Positions 1-7,302 of a stretch of DNA of 23,415 bases are shown here, in pieces (the stretch's first letter is position 1; every line of letters starts with the position of its first letter). This DNA is from G963692885 sp964657395. Lineage in GTDB: Bacteria > Acidobacteriota > Terriglobia > Terriglobales > Acidobacteriaceae. The notes under the pieces were generated by a model. It was not told the origin of the DNA and searched no databases. It was given only the letters and a program-made list of their open reading frames with translations. The stretch lies in assembly GCA_964657395.1 (NCBI GenBank), contig CAZZUX010000060.1, forward strand, positions 1 to 23,415. Reading direction: 5' to 3'. A program made the position numbers and the translations under genes.

Positions 1-2034
1 CCGTTAACGTCACCGGTGGAAGCAGAGCACCAGGAACTACCGAAGCAGGCAAACTCCCCGATAGCCGCCGAGGCAACAGTTGCAAAACGACATGTGCCAC
101 GGGCCTGGCTGTGGATCGCTGCTGCAGCAGTCCTCCTCATTACCGGCAGCTTGTTTTTCCTCCGCACACCTCCCCGCACTCGGACTGTGCTGCAACCCAA
201 TGACCGTGTGGTGCTGGCCGACTTTGACAATGCGACCAGGAACCCGGTGTTCAATGACACGCTGATGAGCGCACTGCGGGTGAAGCTGGATGAGTCGCCG
301 TACTTCAGCCTGGTTTCGGCAAGGGCGGTGCAAGCGACGCTGGAACGTCAAGGCACTTCGGGGAACGGCCGAGTCTCGCCCAAAGAGGCAGAGCGCGCCT
401 GTGACGCTCTGCACGCGCGGGCTATCGTGCAGGGTTCTGTCTCGCCCATGAGGGATGGGCTGCGTTTGCGGCTGGAAGCCAAGCTCTGCAGCGGTGCGTT
501 CCTGGCGGAAGAAGAAGCATTCTCGCCCTCGACGGATGCTTTGCTCTTCACGCTCGGCGGCACGGCCGATCGCCTGCGCCGCAGCATGGGTGAACCGGAG
601 AGTTCCATACAGCGGTTTGGCACACCCATTCTCCAGGCGACGACTTCCTCCTTCCCTGCACTGCAGGCGTTTGCCGCAGGCGAGCAGAAGCGGATGCGCG
701 GGCAGGACCACGAAACCATTGCTGATTACAAGCTGGCGACTGATCTTGATCCGGAGTTCGCGCTGGCTTATGCCCGATTAGGAACTATCTATGGCAATGA
801 GAACGAGGCGGAGCTTTCGCGCGCCGTATACCAGAAGGCGTTTGAACTGCGGATGCACACTACGGAGCGGGAGCGCCTGTACTTGACAGCCCATTACTAC
901 AGCTCAGCGGTGGGTGATGCGCAGAGGGCGGTTGAGGTCTACAAGTTGTGGCGGCAGCTGTACCCAGAGGATCTGATCGCACCCAATAACCTGGCTGACT
1001 CCTACGAGACACTGGGGCAGCCGGAGCTGGCCCGATTGATGGCTCGCGAGGCGATGCGCATTGCACCTGACAATGCCTTTCCCTACGCAGGTGTGCTGCA
1101 GGCTGATCAGCGGCTGGGCCTTTACGACGAAGCGCGCAGCGTGTGGCGCGAGGCAGCGGCCAGGAAGCTGGATGACTCGATGCTTTCGCGTATGGCCATG
1201 TATCGAATCGGTGTTGCCACCGGCGATGCGACGCTGATCCATCAGCAGCTGGAGTGGGCGGCAGGCAATCCCCGTGAAGGCGAGCTGCTGACTCTGGAGG
1301 CATGGGTGGAAGCTGCGGCAGGACGGCTGCACGCAGCGCAGATCTTGATTCATCGGGCACAGGATATTGAGCTCAGCAATGGCTTGAAGGAGTCTGCCGC
1401 TGACGAAGGATTGGAGCTGGCCCAGTTCGAAGCGGACTTTGGAAAGATGCGGGAGGCGCGCGCTGAAGTGGCGCACGCGCTTAGCATAGCCCCTGGTGAG
1501 CTGAACGTGAAGGCATTTGCGGCTTTGATCCTCGCGGTGTCGGGTGATACGAAGCAGGCCTCCTCCCTCGCCGAGGCAGTGCAGTCAGCCGCGCCGCAAA
1601 ACACGATCTTCGTGAAGATGATTCTGCCCATGACGCAATCCCGTTTAAGCCGGGTCCGTGGAGATGCGGAAACCGCGGTGAACCAGTTAAAGCCGGTAGA
1701 GCCTTTTGATCTATCGCGCGCGACAGAGCTTGCGTCTGTTTACGATCGGGCACAGGCGTTGCTGGCAGCACGGCGCGGCGCGGAAGCCGAAAAAGAATTT
1801 GCGCGTCTGGAACAGCTGCGTGCCATCTGCCCGATTTCTCCTTATCTCTCCCTGGCGCGCCTGGGAGTGGCGCGGAGCCGGCACCTGATCGGCGACCGGG
1901 AGGGTGCTCGTGCGGAATACGAAGCCTTTCTTCAGCAGTGGAAGGATGCAGACGCTGATCTGCCATTGCTGCGTATGGCGCAAGCGGAGCATCGCACCCT
2001 TGAACGTGCGAAAAAGCCTTCATTCAATTGGTGA
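1..2034 (+). CDS. Membrane-anchored TolB-like/TPR protein, 5' end outside window (C-terminal part of an acidobacterial sensor kinase or winged-helix regulator)
   Basis: The reading frame is open to the left edge. The first in-frame start is GTG at 16, but nothing marks it as the real start, so the gene is probably cut by the window. In GTG-16 numbering, a basic stretch is followed by one membrane helix at about residues 31-49 (WLWIAAAAVLLITGSLFFL). A TolB/FlgO-like segment follows at about 60-195 (key run VVLADFDNATRNPVFNDTL), then helical TPR-like repeats from about 215 to the end. In Acidobacteriota this tail is common behind a cytoplasmic Ser/Thr protein kinase or a CadC-type winged-helix DNA-binding domain; which one cannot be decided because the N-terminus is missing. 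The likely role is signal sensing, with the TPR part outside the inner membrane. The stop is TGA at 2032-2034. Family assignment is by remembered resemblance. Confidence 0.8.
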   Translation, partial: PLTSPVEAEHQELPKQANSPIAAEATVAKRHVPRAWLWIAAAAVLLITGSLFFLRTPPRTRTVLQPNDRVVLADFDNATRNPVFNDTLMSALRVKLDESPYFSLVSARAVQATLERQGTSGNGRVSPKEAERACDALHARAIVQGSVSPMRDGLRLRLEAKLCSGAFLAEEEAFSPSTDALLFTLGGTADRLRRSMGEPESSIQRFGTPILQATTSSFPALQAFAAGEQKRMRGQDHETIADYKLATDLDPEFALAYARLGTIYGNENEAELSRAVYQKAFELRMHTTERERLYLTAHYYSSAVGDAQRAVEVYKLWRQLYPEDLIAPNNLADSYETLGQPELARLMAREAMRIAPDNAFPYAGVLQADQRLGLYDEARSVWREAAARKLDDSMLSRMAMYRIGVATGDATLIHQQLEWAAGNPREGELLTLEAWVEAAAGRLHAAQILIHRAQDIELSNGLKESAADEGLELAQFEADFGKMREARAEVAHALSIAPGELNVKAFAALILAVSGDTKQASSLAEAVQSAAPQNTIFVKMILPMTQSRLSRVRGDAETAVNQLKPVEPFDLSRATELASVYDRAQALLAARRGAEAEKEFARLEQLRAICPISPYLSLARLGVARSRHLIGDREGARAEYEAFLQQWKDADADLPLLRMAQAEHRTLERAKKPSFNW

Positions 2035-2197
2035 AACTACCCGTGATCATTCATGGGCCGCTGACTTCGGTTCCTCTGTAAGCAGGATGTAAGAGGCCTG
2101 GCACCTACCCGAACGGTAATTGTCTTCATGCCTTGCTGCTCGGAATGCAGCTGCGATCAATCTCTGTCGGGAATATGCTCACAGCCAGGGATTGCTG

Positions 2198-2476
2198 ATG
2201 ATGGTCAGACCGCCCATCCTTGGTAGCGATTCATTGAAGCTGGATAGAAAAGTCCGGAATTATCCGGTGGACTCGGGCGAGACACGCGTCGTAAAGATGA
2301 ATTTGATGCACTATGCGCGCCAGTGCACAGTGCGGCAGGTGGAAGTGCCAGCAGAGAGGTTTAGCGCCGTGCAGGCCTTGATCGGGCAGATAGAACAGGA
2401 CGAGCATTCACAGGTTGCTGTCTTTTATCAAGAAAGCCGGATCGATGTAGTTCGTAATCCTACCTACCTGGCCTGA
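2198..2476 (+). CDS. Small hypothetical protein (92 aa)
   Basis: I do not recognise this protein. The frame is open from a TTG at 2120. The ATG at 2198 is preferred because CCAGGG lies 7 bases upstream and acts as a plausible ribosome binding site; ATGs at 2201 and 2297 are alternatives. The product is soluble with mixed charge, has no signal peptide or membrane segment, and contains a run of alternating hydrophobic residues near the C-terminus (SQVAVFYQE). It ends 7 bases before the stop codon of the converging esterase remnant. It could be a real small gene or a fragment left by the same decay that affected the next 3.7 kb. Confidence 0.35.
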   Translation: MMVRPPILGSDSLKLDRKVRNYPVDSGETRVVKMNLMHYARQCTVRQVEVPAERFSAVQALIGQIEQDEHSQVAVFYQESRIDVVRNPTYLA

Positions 2477-2483
2477 GATGTCT

Positions 2484-2960
2484 CTAAAGCTGATCATGCC
2501 TCATATCAACTTGCCCGACCGCCTCGGAAGCCCTGGGGGCCGACTTGAAGATAAGGGACGCGTACTGGTCCAGATAGTCTCTCCAGTTGGGCCAGGCGTG
2601 AAAGCCGCCGCTTTCGTGATCCTCCACATGGATTCCGGCATCTTTCAGAACGGTTACGGTGGCACGACTGTTCTGAAGCGCGATGTCGTATTTTCCAACA
2701 TCCAGCCAGAACAGGCGAAACGGCTTGCCGGAAGCGCGATATTCCGCCACGTCCGTATCCTGCTCCTCCTTCATCGAGTCAGGAAACCATCCGGAGCTGA
2801 ATACACCTACGTACGCAAAATCAGCTGAGTGATCAAGGGCGATGTTGAGTGTCTGCAGGCCGCCCATTGACGGGCCGGCGATGGCGCGGTGTTCGCGATC
2901 TGGAAAGGTACGATAACGGGAGTCGATGTAGGGCAGCACAACCTTTACGAGGTCGTCATT
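2484..2960 (-). pseudogene. Enterochelin-esterase-like (CE1-type) esterase, C-terminal fragment
   Basis: This is the last ~158 codons of a secreted alpha/beta-hydrolase of the Fes/feruloyl-esterase type. Visible motifs are DREHRAIAGPSMGGLQTLNI, which holds the G-x-S-x-G nucleophile elbow, an acidic residue in the region LDVGKYD, and the catalytic His region GGFHAWPNWRDYL. Intact family members have roughly 250 more N-terminal residues including a signal peptide; these are absent. The fragment is joined in frame to a GH95 segment at about 2952-2969 and has no start codon or ribosome binding site of its own. The inferred origin is a deletion that removed the 3' part of a GH95 gene and the 5' part of the downstream esterase gene. 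Such esterases often sit beside hemicellulose-degrading hydrolases. Confidence 0.75.
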
Positions 2961-3962
2961 GACCGGCGCGGTGGCGGCCCAAATATCGGTGTTGTGGTGA
3001 AGCACCCAGCCGCTGCTGTGGTACTTCGTTTGTGCGGTCCTGGCTCCGCTCACGCACAGTGTGCGGATCAGGTTCCAGAGGGGTTCCTGCGTCTCCCACA
3101 GATCGCCTGTATCCGCCTGCCAGTAGTTCATTTCGAGGTTGATGTTTGTTGTGAATTTGCTGCTCCAGGCAGCGCTGAGATCCTGGTTCCAGATCCCCTG
3201 AAGGTTGGCGGGCAAGCCGCCTGGACGAGATGAGGAGATGAGAAGATAGCGACCGAATTCAAAATAAAGCGCGAGCAGACTCGGATCTTCGTTCTGTGCA
3301 AAGTTCTTGATGCGCCGGTCTGTTGTGTCCGTGGCATGGTCTTCCCCCAGATTTAAGTGCACACGGGAGAACAGATCACGGAAATCCTTTAAGTGCCTCT
3401 GCCTTAATTCGGGGTAGGACCGTTTCTCTGCACGGTGGAGATAGCCTTGTGCGGTTTGCAAAGCATCGCCGCTGGTGTCCTGGTAGTTCCTGAAGCTGGT
3501 GGCGTTGCTGAAGAGGATGGTGACTGCGTTTGCGCCGGAGATTTCGAGGCGGTCGTTGTCGGCTCGCACATTGCCGCCTTCTGGGAGCACCTTCAACACC
3601 GCGGCGAACCGCATGCCCGGCTGGTCCCAGCCCCCGGTCCAGCTTCGAGGCGAAGGTGGCCGCGGTTGCATTTGCCCTGTGAGCTGCAGCGTATTCTCCG
3701 CCGTGGTCTCGACATGGGTGACGGTTTGCGGAGAGTCAATGCCCATCGTGAACGCGAGCTGGCCCGATTGACTGGCTGTGATCCGAACGACGAGCACCTG
3801 ATCAGGAAAAGAGATGAAGGCTTCACGCCGGAACGTGACCGAACCAACCTTGTACGTCGTTTCTGCGGTCGCGTCGTTCAGGTCGAGGTCGCGGCGATAC
3901 GCCGTCGCTTCCGCATGACCGGCGAAGTGTAGCCGAAGATCGCAAAATGGCTGGTAGGGCCG
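2958..3962 (-). pseudogene. GH95 (alpha-L-fucosidase/galactosidase family) internal fragment, truncated at both ends
   Basis: About 333 codons match the N-terminal and early catalytic part of GH95 enzymes. Homology begins at RPYQPFCDLRLHFAGH, usually PYQPLGDL about 100 residues into the protein. It passes through ALYFEFGRYLLISSSRPG, PANLQGIWN and TTNINLEMNYW, and stops at HHNTDIWAATAPVN. The two Asn residues of N-I-N correspond to water-activating residues known in Bifidobacterium AfcA. The general acid Glu and the later Asp lie beyond the breakpoint, so this piece cannot be an active fucosidase. The 5' breakpoint abuts the divergent GH97 fragment at 3954-3962; the 3' breakpoint runs in frame into the esterase fragment. 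The frame stays open upstream to 4670, but only as antisense to GH97, so no native start exists. Confidence 0.8.
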
Positions 3963-5068
3963 TGGCGAGTGACGATTATCGCCCGCAATCTGACTGATCT
4001 GGTGAATACCACCCTGGTGCAGAATCTGAATGCTCCGCCTGACCCTCAACTGGCGCATGCTGACTGGATCAAACCCGGACGTTCTTCCTGGCAGTGGCTT
4101 GCGAGTGGTGATCCGCGCGAGGAAGAACAGAAGCAGTGGGTGGATTGGACCAGCCAGCTTGGATTTGAGTATTACCTGATCGACGATGGCTGGTCCAAGT
4201 GGAAGGATCCGTGGGGCGCCGTCGCGTCCACCAGCGCCTACGCGAAGAACAAGAACGTCAAGGTATGGATCTGGGTACACAGCCGGCAGGTGACCGATTC
4301 GACGGCACGGAAGGAACTCTTTCGGAAGGCGATTGAAGCAGGAGTCGTCGGCATAAAGATCGACTTTCCGCCGCCGTGCAGTCATCAAGTTTCCAACTGG
4401 TATTACGCCACGGCGAAAGATGCCGCGGATGTTCATCTCCTGCTCGACTTCCATGGAGCAAACAAGCCAACCGGTATGAACCGCACGTGGCCGAATGTTC
4501 TTACCCGCGAAGGGATACGCGGACATGAGTACCAGATCACTCGATATAAACGGCTGCTGCCACCGGATCACGACGTGACCCTGCCATTCACTCGCTATAT
4601 TGCAGGGCCAGCTGATTACACACCGGCTGTATTCAATCCAAAAGAATTGCAGGGCAATACCTGGGGACATGAACTCGCGCAGGCGGTTATTTTTACGTCG
4701 CGTTTCTATGCTTCGGCGGCCATCCAGAGGAATACCTGGCCAACTCAGCGAAGGACGTGCTCACTGCGATCCCTCCGATTTGGGACGAGACCCGTGTTCT
4801 GAATGGAAGCGAGCCCGGCAAGGTGGTGGCTGAAGCGCGCCGTTCCGGCGATCAGTGGTTTATAGGCGTCATGAGCGGTGCATGTGCGACAAGCGTGGAC
4901 ATACCACTCGATTTTCTGGGCCAGGGAACGTGGAAGTCGAGTCAGCTTGGTGACGTGAAGGATAGACCGGATGCGTGGGATCGCCATGACGGCAGTGTCA
5001 CGCGGGCAGACCACCTCAAGGTTGATCTCTCGGCGCGTGGCGGCTTCGTCGGTTGGATATACAGGTAA
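3957..5068 (+). pseudogene. GH97 (alpha-glucosidase/alpha-galactosidase family), 5'-truncated and frameshifted
   Basis: Homology starts at GPWRVTII, a conserved point roughly half-way into GH97 proteins, so the signal peptide and the ~300-residue N-terminal domain are missing. The (beta/alpha)8 catalytic part is clear: WIKPGRSSWQW, YYLIDDGWSKW, GVVGIKIDFPP, DFHGANKPTGMNRTWPN and TREGIRGHEY. The Asp of KIDF is at the position of the nucleophile in retaining (galactosidase-type) members, a tentative subfamily hint. A one-base deletion near 4699-4701 breaks the frame: restoring one C gives FTSPFLCFGGHPEEYLANS and joins the C-terminal domain (IPPIWDETRVLNGSEPG ... GGFVGWIYR), which ends at TAA 5066-5068. 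The longest uninterrupted frame runs from GTG 3969 to 4802 and ends in about 30 nonsense residues. Confidence 0.85.
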
Positions 5069-5180
5069 GGGTCGATGCTGCGCTCGAGCATTTTTGCACT
5101 GCAACGTTGCAAACCTTCTTTCGAATGGCGGAGTGTCCTGGTTGTCGCCGGCTCCATGCCATAGGAGAAGCTCGCTCTGC
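5069..5180. other. Spacer between GH97 and MmyB remnants, with a 12-bp palindrome
   Basis: There is no coding signal here. The only structure seen is a perfect palindrome TGCAACGTTGCA at 5100-5111. Its even-length, CpG-centred symmetry resembles operators of LacI-type regulators, but no second copy was noticed in the window. It may be chance or a relic of regulation of the dead CAZyme cluster. Confidence 0.3.
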
Positions 5181-5650
5181 TCAGCGAGGTGAGGTATGCA
5201 GGCGGATCAAAGGAAACATGCATTCCAGGCGGAGTTCCTGTGCTGTGACGGTTTGAGGTGTGCCGACGGCATTGACCCTGGAGAAGTACGAGATGCGTTC
5301 GGTGCCACGGCGGAAGGTTACCGGCACTATCGGGCTGTCGGAATTTGTTAGGACGGGCAGCTTGTCGACGCCTGGGTATTGTCTGAGTTTGTTCAGCAGG
5401 GCTTGCAGTCGATCGTCAATGATCAGTCCTGGAGCTTCGCGACGTACCCGCTGAGCACACCTGCGGCGAACCTTTCCCAATCTTCGATGTGCGGTCGCAA
5501 CCCCGCCGGGCTGAAGGTAAGATCCAAAAGACTGCGCGGTTTTGTAAAGGCTTCAAGGTCAATGATTGATCCAAGAAATGCTGGAGCTGCGGCATCGGTT
5601 CGCACAACGTTCCAGTAGCGATCGATCAGGAGCGCGGGCACATTGCGGTG
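5181..5650 (-). pseudogene. XRE-family regulator, MmyB-type ligand-binding domain only; 5'-truncated and frameshifted
   Basis: Two overlapping minus-strand frames together give the C-terminal domain of MmyB-like transcription regulators. The first (to 5423) reads VPALLIDRYWNVVRT ... AFLGSIIDLE ... SPAGLRPHIEDWERFA. The second (to the stop at 5181) reads DDRLQALLNKLRQYPGV ... VTFRRGTERISYFSRV ... GTPQTVTAQELRLECMFP. The frame changes near 5430 by a single indel. The N-terminal XRE helix-turn-helix of about 100 residues is completely missing: upstream of about 5650 the sequence is the divergent carbonic anhydrase gene. The last few residues after ECMFP also differ from what I expect for the family. 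Without its DNA-binding domain and with a frameshift it cannot be a functional regulator. Confidence 0.78.
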
Positions 5651-6160
5651 CGGGACTCAGCGGCAGGAAAGCTGCAGCCTTCCCTGCCCGACGCTCTCCT
5701 TCTTGTGAAGACGCTCTTTATTGGCTGGGCAGATATGCGCGTTGATCCTGTGCACGTTCTCGGACTTACGGCCGGGGAAGCCGTCGTGTTGCGAAACATC
5801 GGCGGCCGTGTGACGCCGAAATTGCTGGCGCAGCTTGCCATGCTTAGCCGTATAGGACAGATCGCCGGCGTGGTTCCGGGCGGCGGAGGGGAGTTCAACA
5901 TCATCGTGATGCAACACACGGATTGTGGCATCACTCGCCTGGCGCACGAGTCTGCGATGCTGAAAGATTACTTTCAGGTGAACGAACCGGCGCTCCGTTC
6001 GAAGGCGATCCTTGACCCTCGAGCGGCAGTAGCGGTGGACGTTGCGATCCTCCGAGCAGTACCCCAGCTACCGGGAGACTGGGCTCTATTGGGACTGGTG
6101 TATGACGTGGCGACCGGACTGATTGACACTGTTGTGCCTCCACAACGGATTGCTTCGTAG
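5648..6160 (+). pseudogene. Beta-class carbonic anhydrase-like protein, probably 5'-truncated, first zinc-ligand Cys replaced by Trp
   Basis: The frame from GTG 5648 encodes 170 residues with the beta-carbonic-anhydrase core: ADMRVDPVHVLGL, GEAVVLRNIGGRVTP, a downstream IIVMQHTDCGI and the C-terminal strand LLGLVYDVATGLIDTVV. In active enzymes the first motif is C-x-D-x-R, whose Cys binds zinc. Here the codon at 5726-5728 is TGG, giving W-A-D-M-R. The His and Cys of H-T-D-C remain. About 20 residues before the core do not look like the family N-terminus, and the frame runs into the antisense of the MmyB remnant, so the real 5' end was probably deleted together with that of the divergent regulator. 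An alternative is a catalytically dead but expressed homologue; GTG 5648 has no clear ribosome binding site. Confidence 0.65.
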
Positions 6161-6450
6161 CTCTCGCTATTGACCGTCTCGGATCAGCGAGAGATCGGTA
6201 AGGCTGAACGCATGGTCATGATTGCGGCACGAGCTTTCCTAGCTTGCGAGATCAGCAGGCCACAGCCGAACAACGGTCAAGCTTGGGGTCCCTCCATCGA
6301 AGACTTCAAGGCATAGATCTCGCGCGATAGGCATTCCAAACAACTGCAGTTGGGATTGCTTGCATCATGACTTTGCCAGTAAACTCGTTGTGGCGGCTCT
6401 TGACCTGTTCAAGGGTACAACGCCGGCTGTAAATTGTTGCTAAACAAAGC
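6161..6450. other. Gene-free interval before tRNA-Ser, with inverted repeats
   Basis: No convincing gene is present. Directly after the carbonic anhydrase stop, CTCTCGCT (6161-6168) and AGCGAGAG (6186-6193) form an 8-bp inverted repeat with a 17-base loop. It may act as a weak terminator but has no T-tract. A perfect 12-bp palindrome CAACTGCAGTTG lies at 6341-6352. A short open frame (ATG 6212, about 34 codons) lacks recognisable features. The tRNA promoter should lie in the last 60 bases, but no well-spaced -35/-10 pair is evident. Confidence 0.4.
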
Positions 6451-6542
6451 GGAGAGATGGCAGAGCCCGGTTGAATGCAGCTGACTCGAAATCAGCCATA
6501 CCTTTACGGGTATCGGGGGTTCGAATCCCTCTCTCTCCGCCA
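6451..6542 (+). tRNA. tRNA-Ser(CGA)
   Basis: A complete class II tRNA can be folded by eye. The acceptor stem is GGAGAGA/TCTCTCC, the anticodon stem is GCTGA/TCAGC with loop CTCGAAA (anticodon CGA, reading UCG serine codons), there is a long variable arm, and the T arm is GGGGG-TTCGAAT-CCCTC. The discriminator base is G at 6539 and the CCA end is encoded (6540-6542). An integrase remnant follows 145 bases downstream, so the 3' half of this tRNA is the likely attachment site of an old integrative element. Confidence 0.95.
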
Positions 6543-6583
6543 CAGACCCGTCCTAAACCGTCCAAGACAATCCAGAAAACATC

Positions 6584-6610
6584 AAAAAGCCCGGCAAATG
6601 CTGGGCTTTT
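6584..6610 (+). terminator. Rho-independent terminator after tRNA-Ser
   Basis: A near-perfect hairpin, AAAAGCCCGGC / GCTGGGCTTTT with an AAAT loop, ends in a T-run and TTGTTCTATT. It lies 42 bases after the tRNA 3' end and fits transcription termination of the tRNA. The symmetric A- and T-runs mean it could also work from the other strand. Confidence 0.8.
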
Positions 6611-6687
6611 GTTCTATTATCGTCCAACGCGCACCAACGACAGCCGACCGCAATGCGGGTATGTATGCGGGTATGAACGCTTGAAAA

Positions 6688-6990
6688 GTGCGGGTATTTT
6701 CTCTGAGGCCACAGGTGACCCTGAAAGACCTCACGGTTCGGACCGCGAAGCCCCAGGAGCGAGCGTACAAGCTCACGGATGGCGCTGGCCTGTATCTTTA
6801 TGTCTCGGCGGCCGGCGGAAAGTCCTGGCGGTGGGATTACCGATACGGGTGCAAAGGCAAGACAATGGCGCTCGGGCAATATCCCGATGTTCCGCTGGCT
6901 CAAACTCAGGAGCGTCATGCTGAAGGACGGCGTCTTCTCGCCACCGGCATCGATCCGATGGATAAACGGAAAGAAGGAGCATTTTGCTAA
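6688..6990 (+). pseudogene. Tyrosine recombinase (integrase) remnant: N-terminal arm-binding domain only
   Basis: The frame from GTG 6688 (alternatively GTG 6715) encodes the DUF4102-type arm-binding domain of phage/island integrases. It reads VTLKDLTVRTAKPQERAYKL, DGAGLYLYVSAAGGKSWRWD, TMALGQYPDVPLAQ and GRRLLATGIDP, then stops at TAA 6988-6990 after about 100 residues. Intact members are about 400 residues with the R-H-R-Y catalytic domain, none of which is present downstream. The position just after tRNA-Ser is the classic location of such an integrase. The element it mobilised has been lost or lies outside the window; no copy of the tRNA 3' end was seen further right. Confidence 0.8.
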
Positions 6991-7014
6991 CAAACATTCG
7001 GTGTTAGGAGAAGC

Positions 7015-7137
7015 ATGAAACAGGTTGTCCGCATGACCATGACAAGTCCGCAAGCGATCGTACAGTTGGCGTTACTCCTGGTTTACGCGACTGCGATCGT
7101 CTTCCTTGTTCGCAGTCTGATCGATCAAAGCCATTAG
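7015..7137 (+). CDS. Small single-pass membrane protein (40 aa), hypothetical
   Basis: This short frame starts at ATG 7015 with a good ribosome binding site (TTAGGAG, 5 bases before the start) and ends at TAG 7135-7137. The product has a basic N-terminus (MKQVVRMTM), one hydrophobic helix at about residues 13-33 (IVQLALLLVYATAIVFLVRS) and a polar tail. It begins 25 bases after the integrase remnant stops, so it may be cargo or a leftover of the lost element. The ribosome binding site and the clean topology argue for a real gene, but no family is recognised. Confidence 0.4.
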   Translation: MKQVVRMTMTSPQAIVQLALLLVYATAIVFLVRSLIDQSH

Positions 7138-7302
7138 AGAAATCCCCGACCACGGGATCGTTATTCGGTTTGTCGCTCCGGCCGCGCTAGCCACCGCTCA
7201 ATGTACGGAGACTAGAGCTTTCGGCCTTTTGAGGAAAGCCAGCAACATCGGCTGCGGTATGTCAGTGAGTTTCGTTGGCTGCTCGACGGGATCCTTTCTT
7301 AT
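7138..7302. other. Short gene-free interval between the mini-ORF and the TetR gene
   Basis: No gene is seen. The only structure is a small inverted repeat (CCCG ACCA CGGG) near 7145-7157. It lies downstream of both the plus-strand mini-ORF and the minus-strand TetR gene, where terminators would be expected, but no strong hairpin with a T-tract is present. Confidence 0.3.

Noticed and set aside
37..711. 224-codon minus-strand open frame and other antisense frames under the TPR gene
   Set aside because: They are shadows of a clear plus-strand coding region in GC-rich DNA, with Arg/Pro/Ser/His-rich translations and no domains.
3963..4670. First ~237 codons of the 728-codon minus-strand frame that contains the GH95 and esterase pieces
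   Set aside because: This part is exactly antisense to the well-supported GH97 barrel, has low-complexity nonsense composition and no family match; it is open only by chance.
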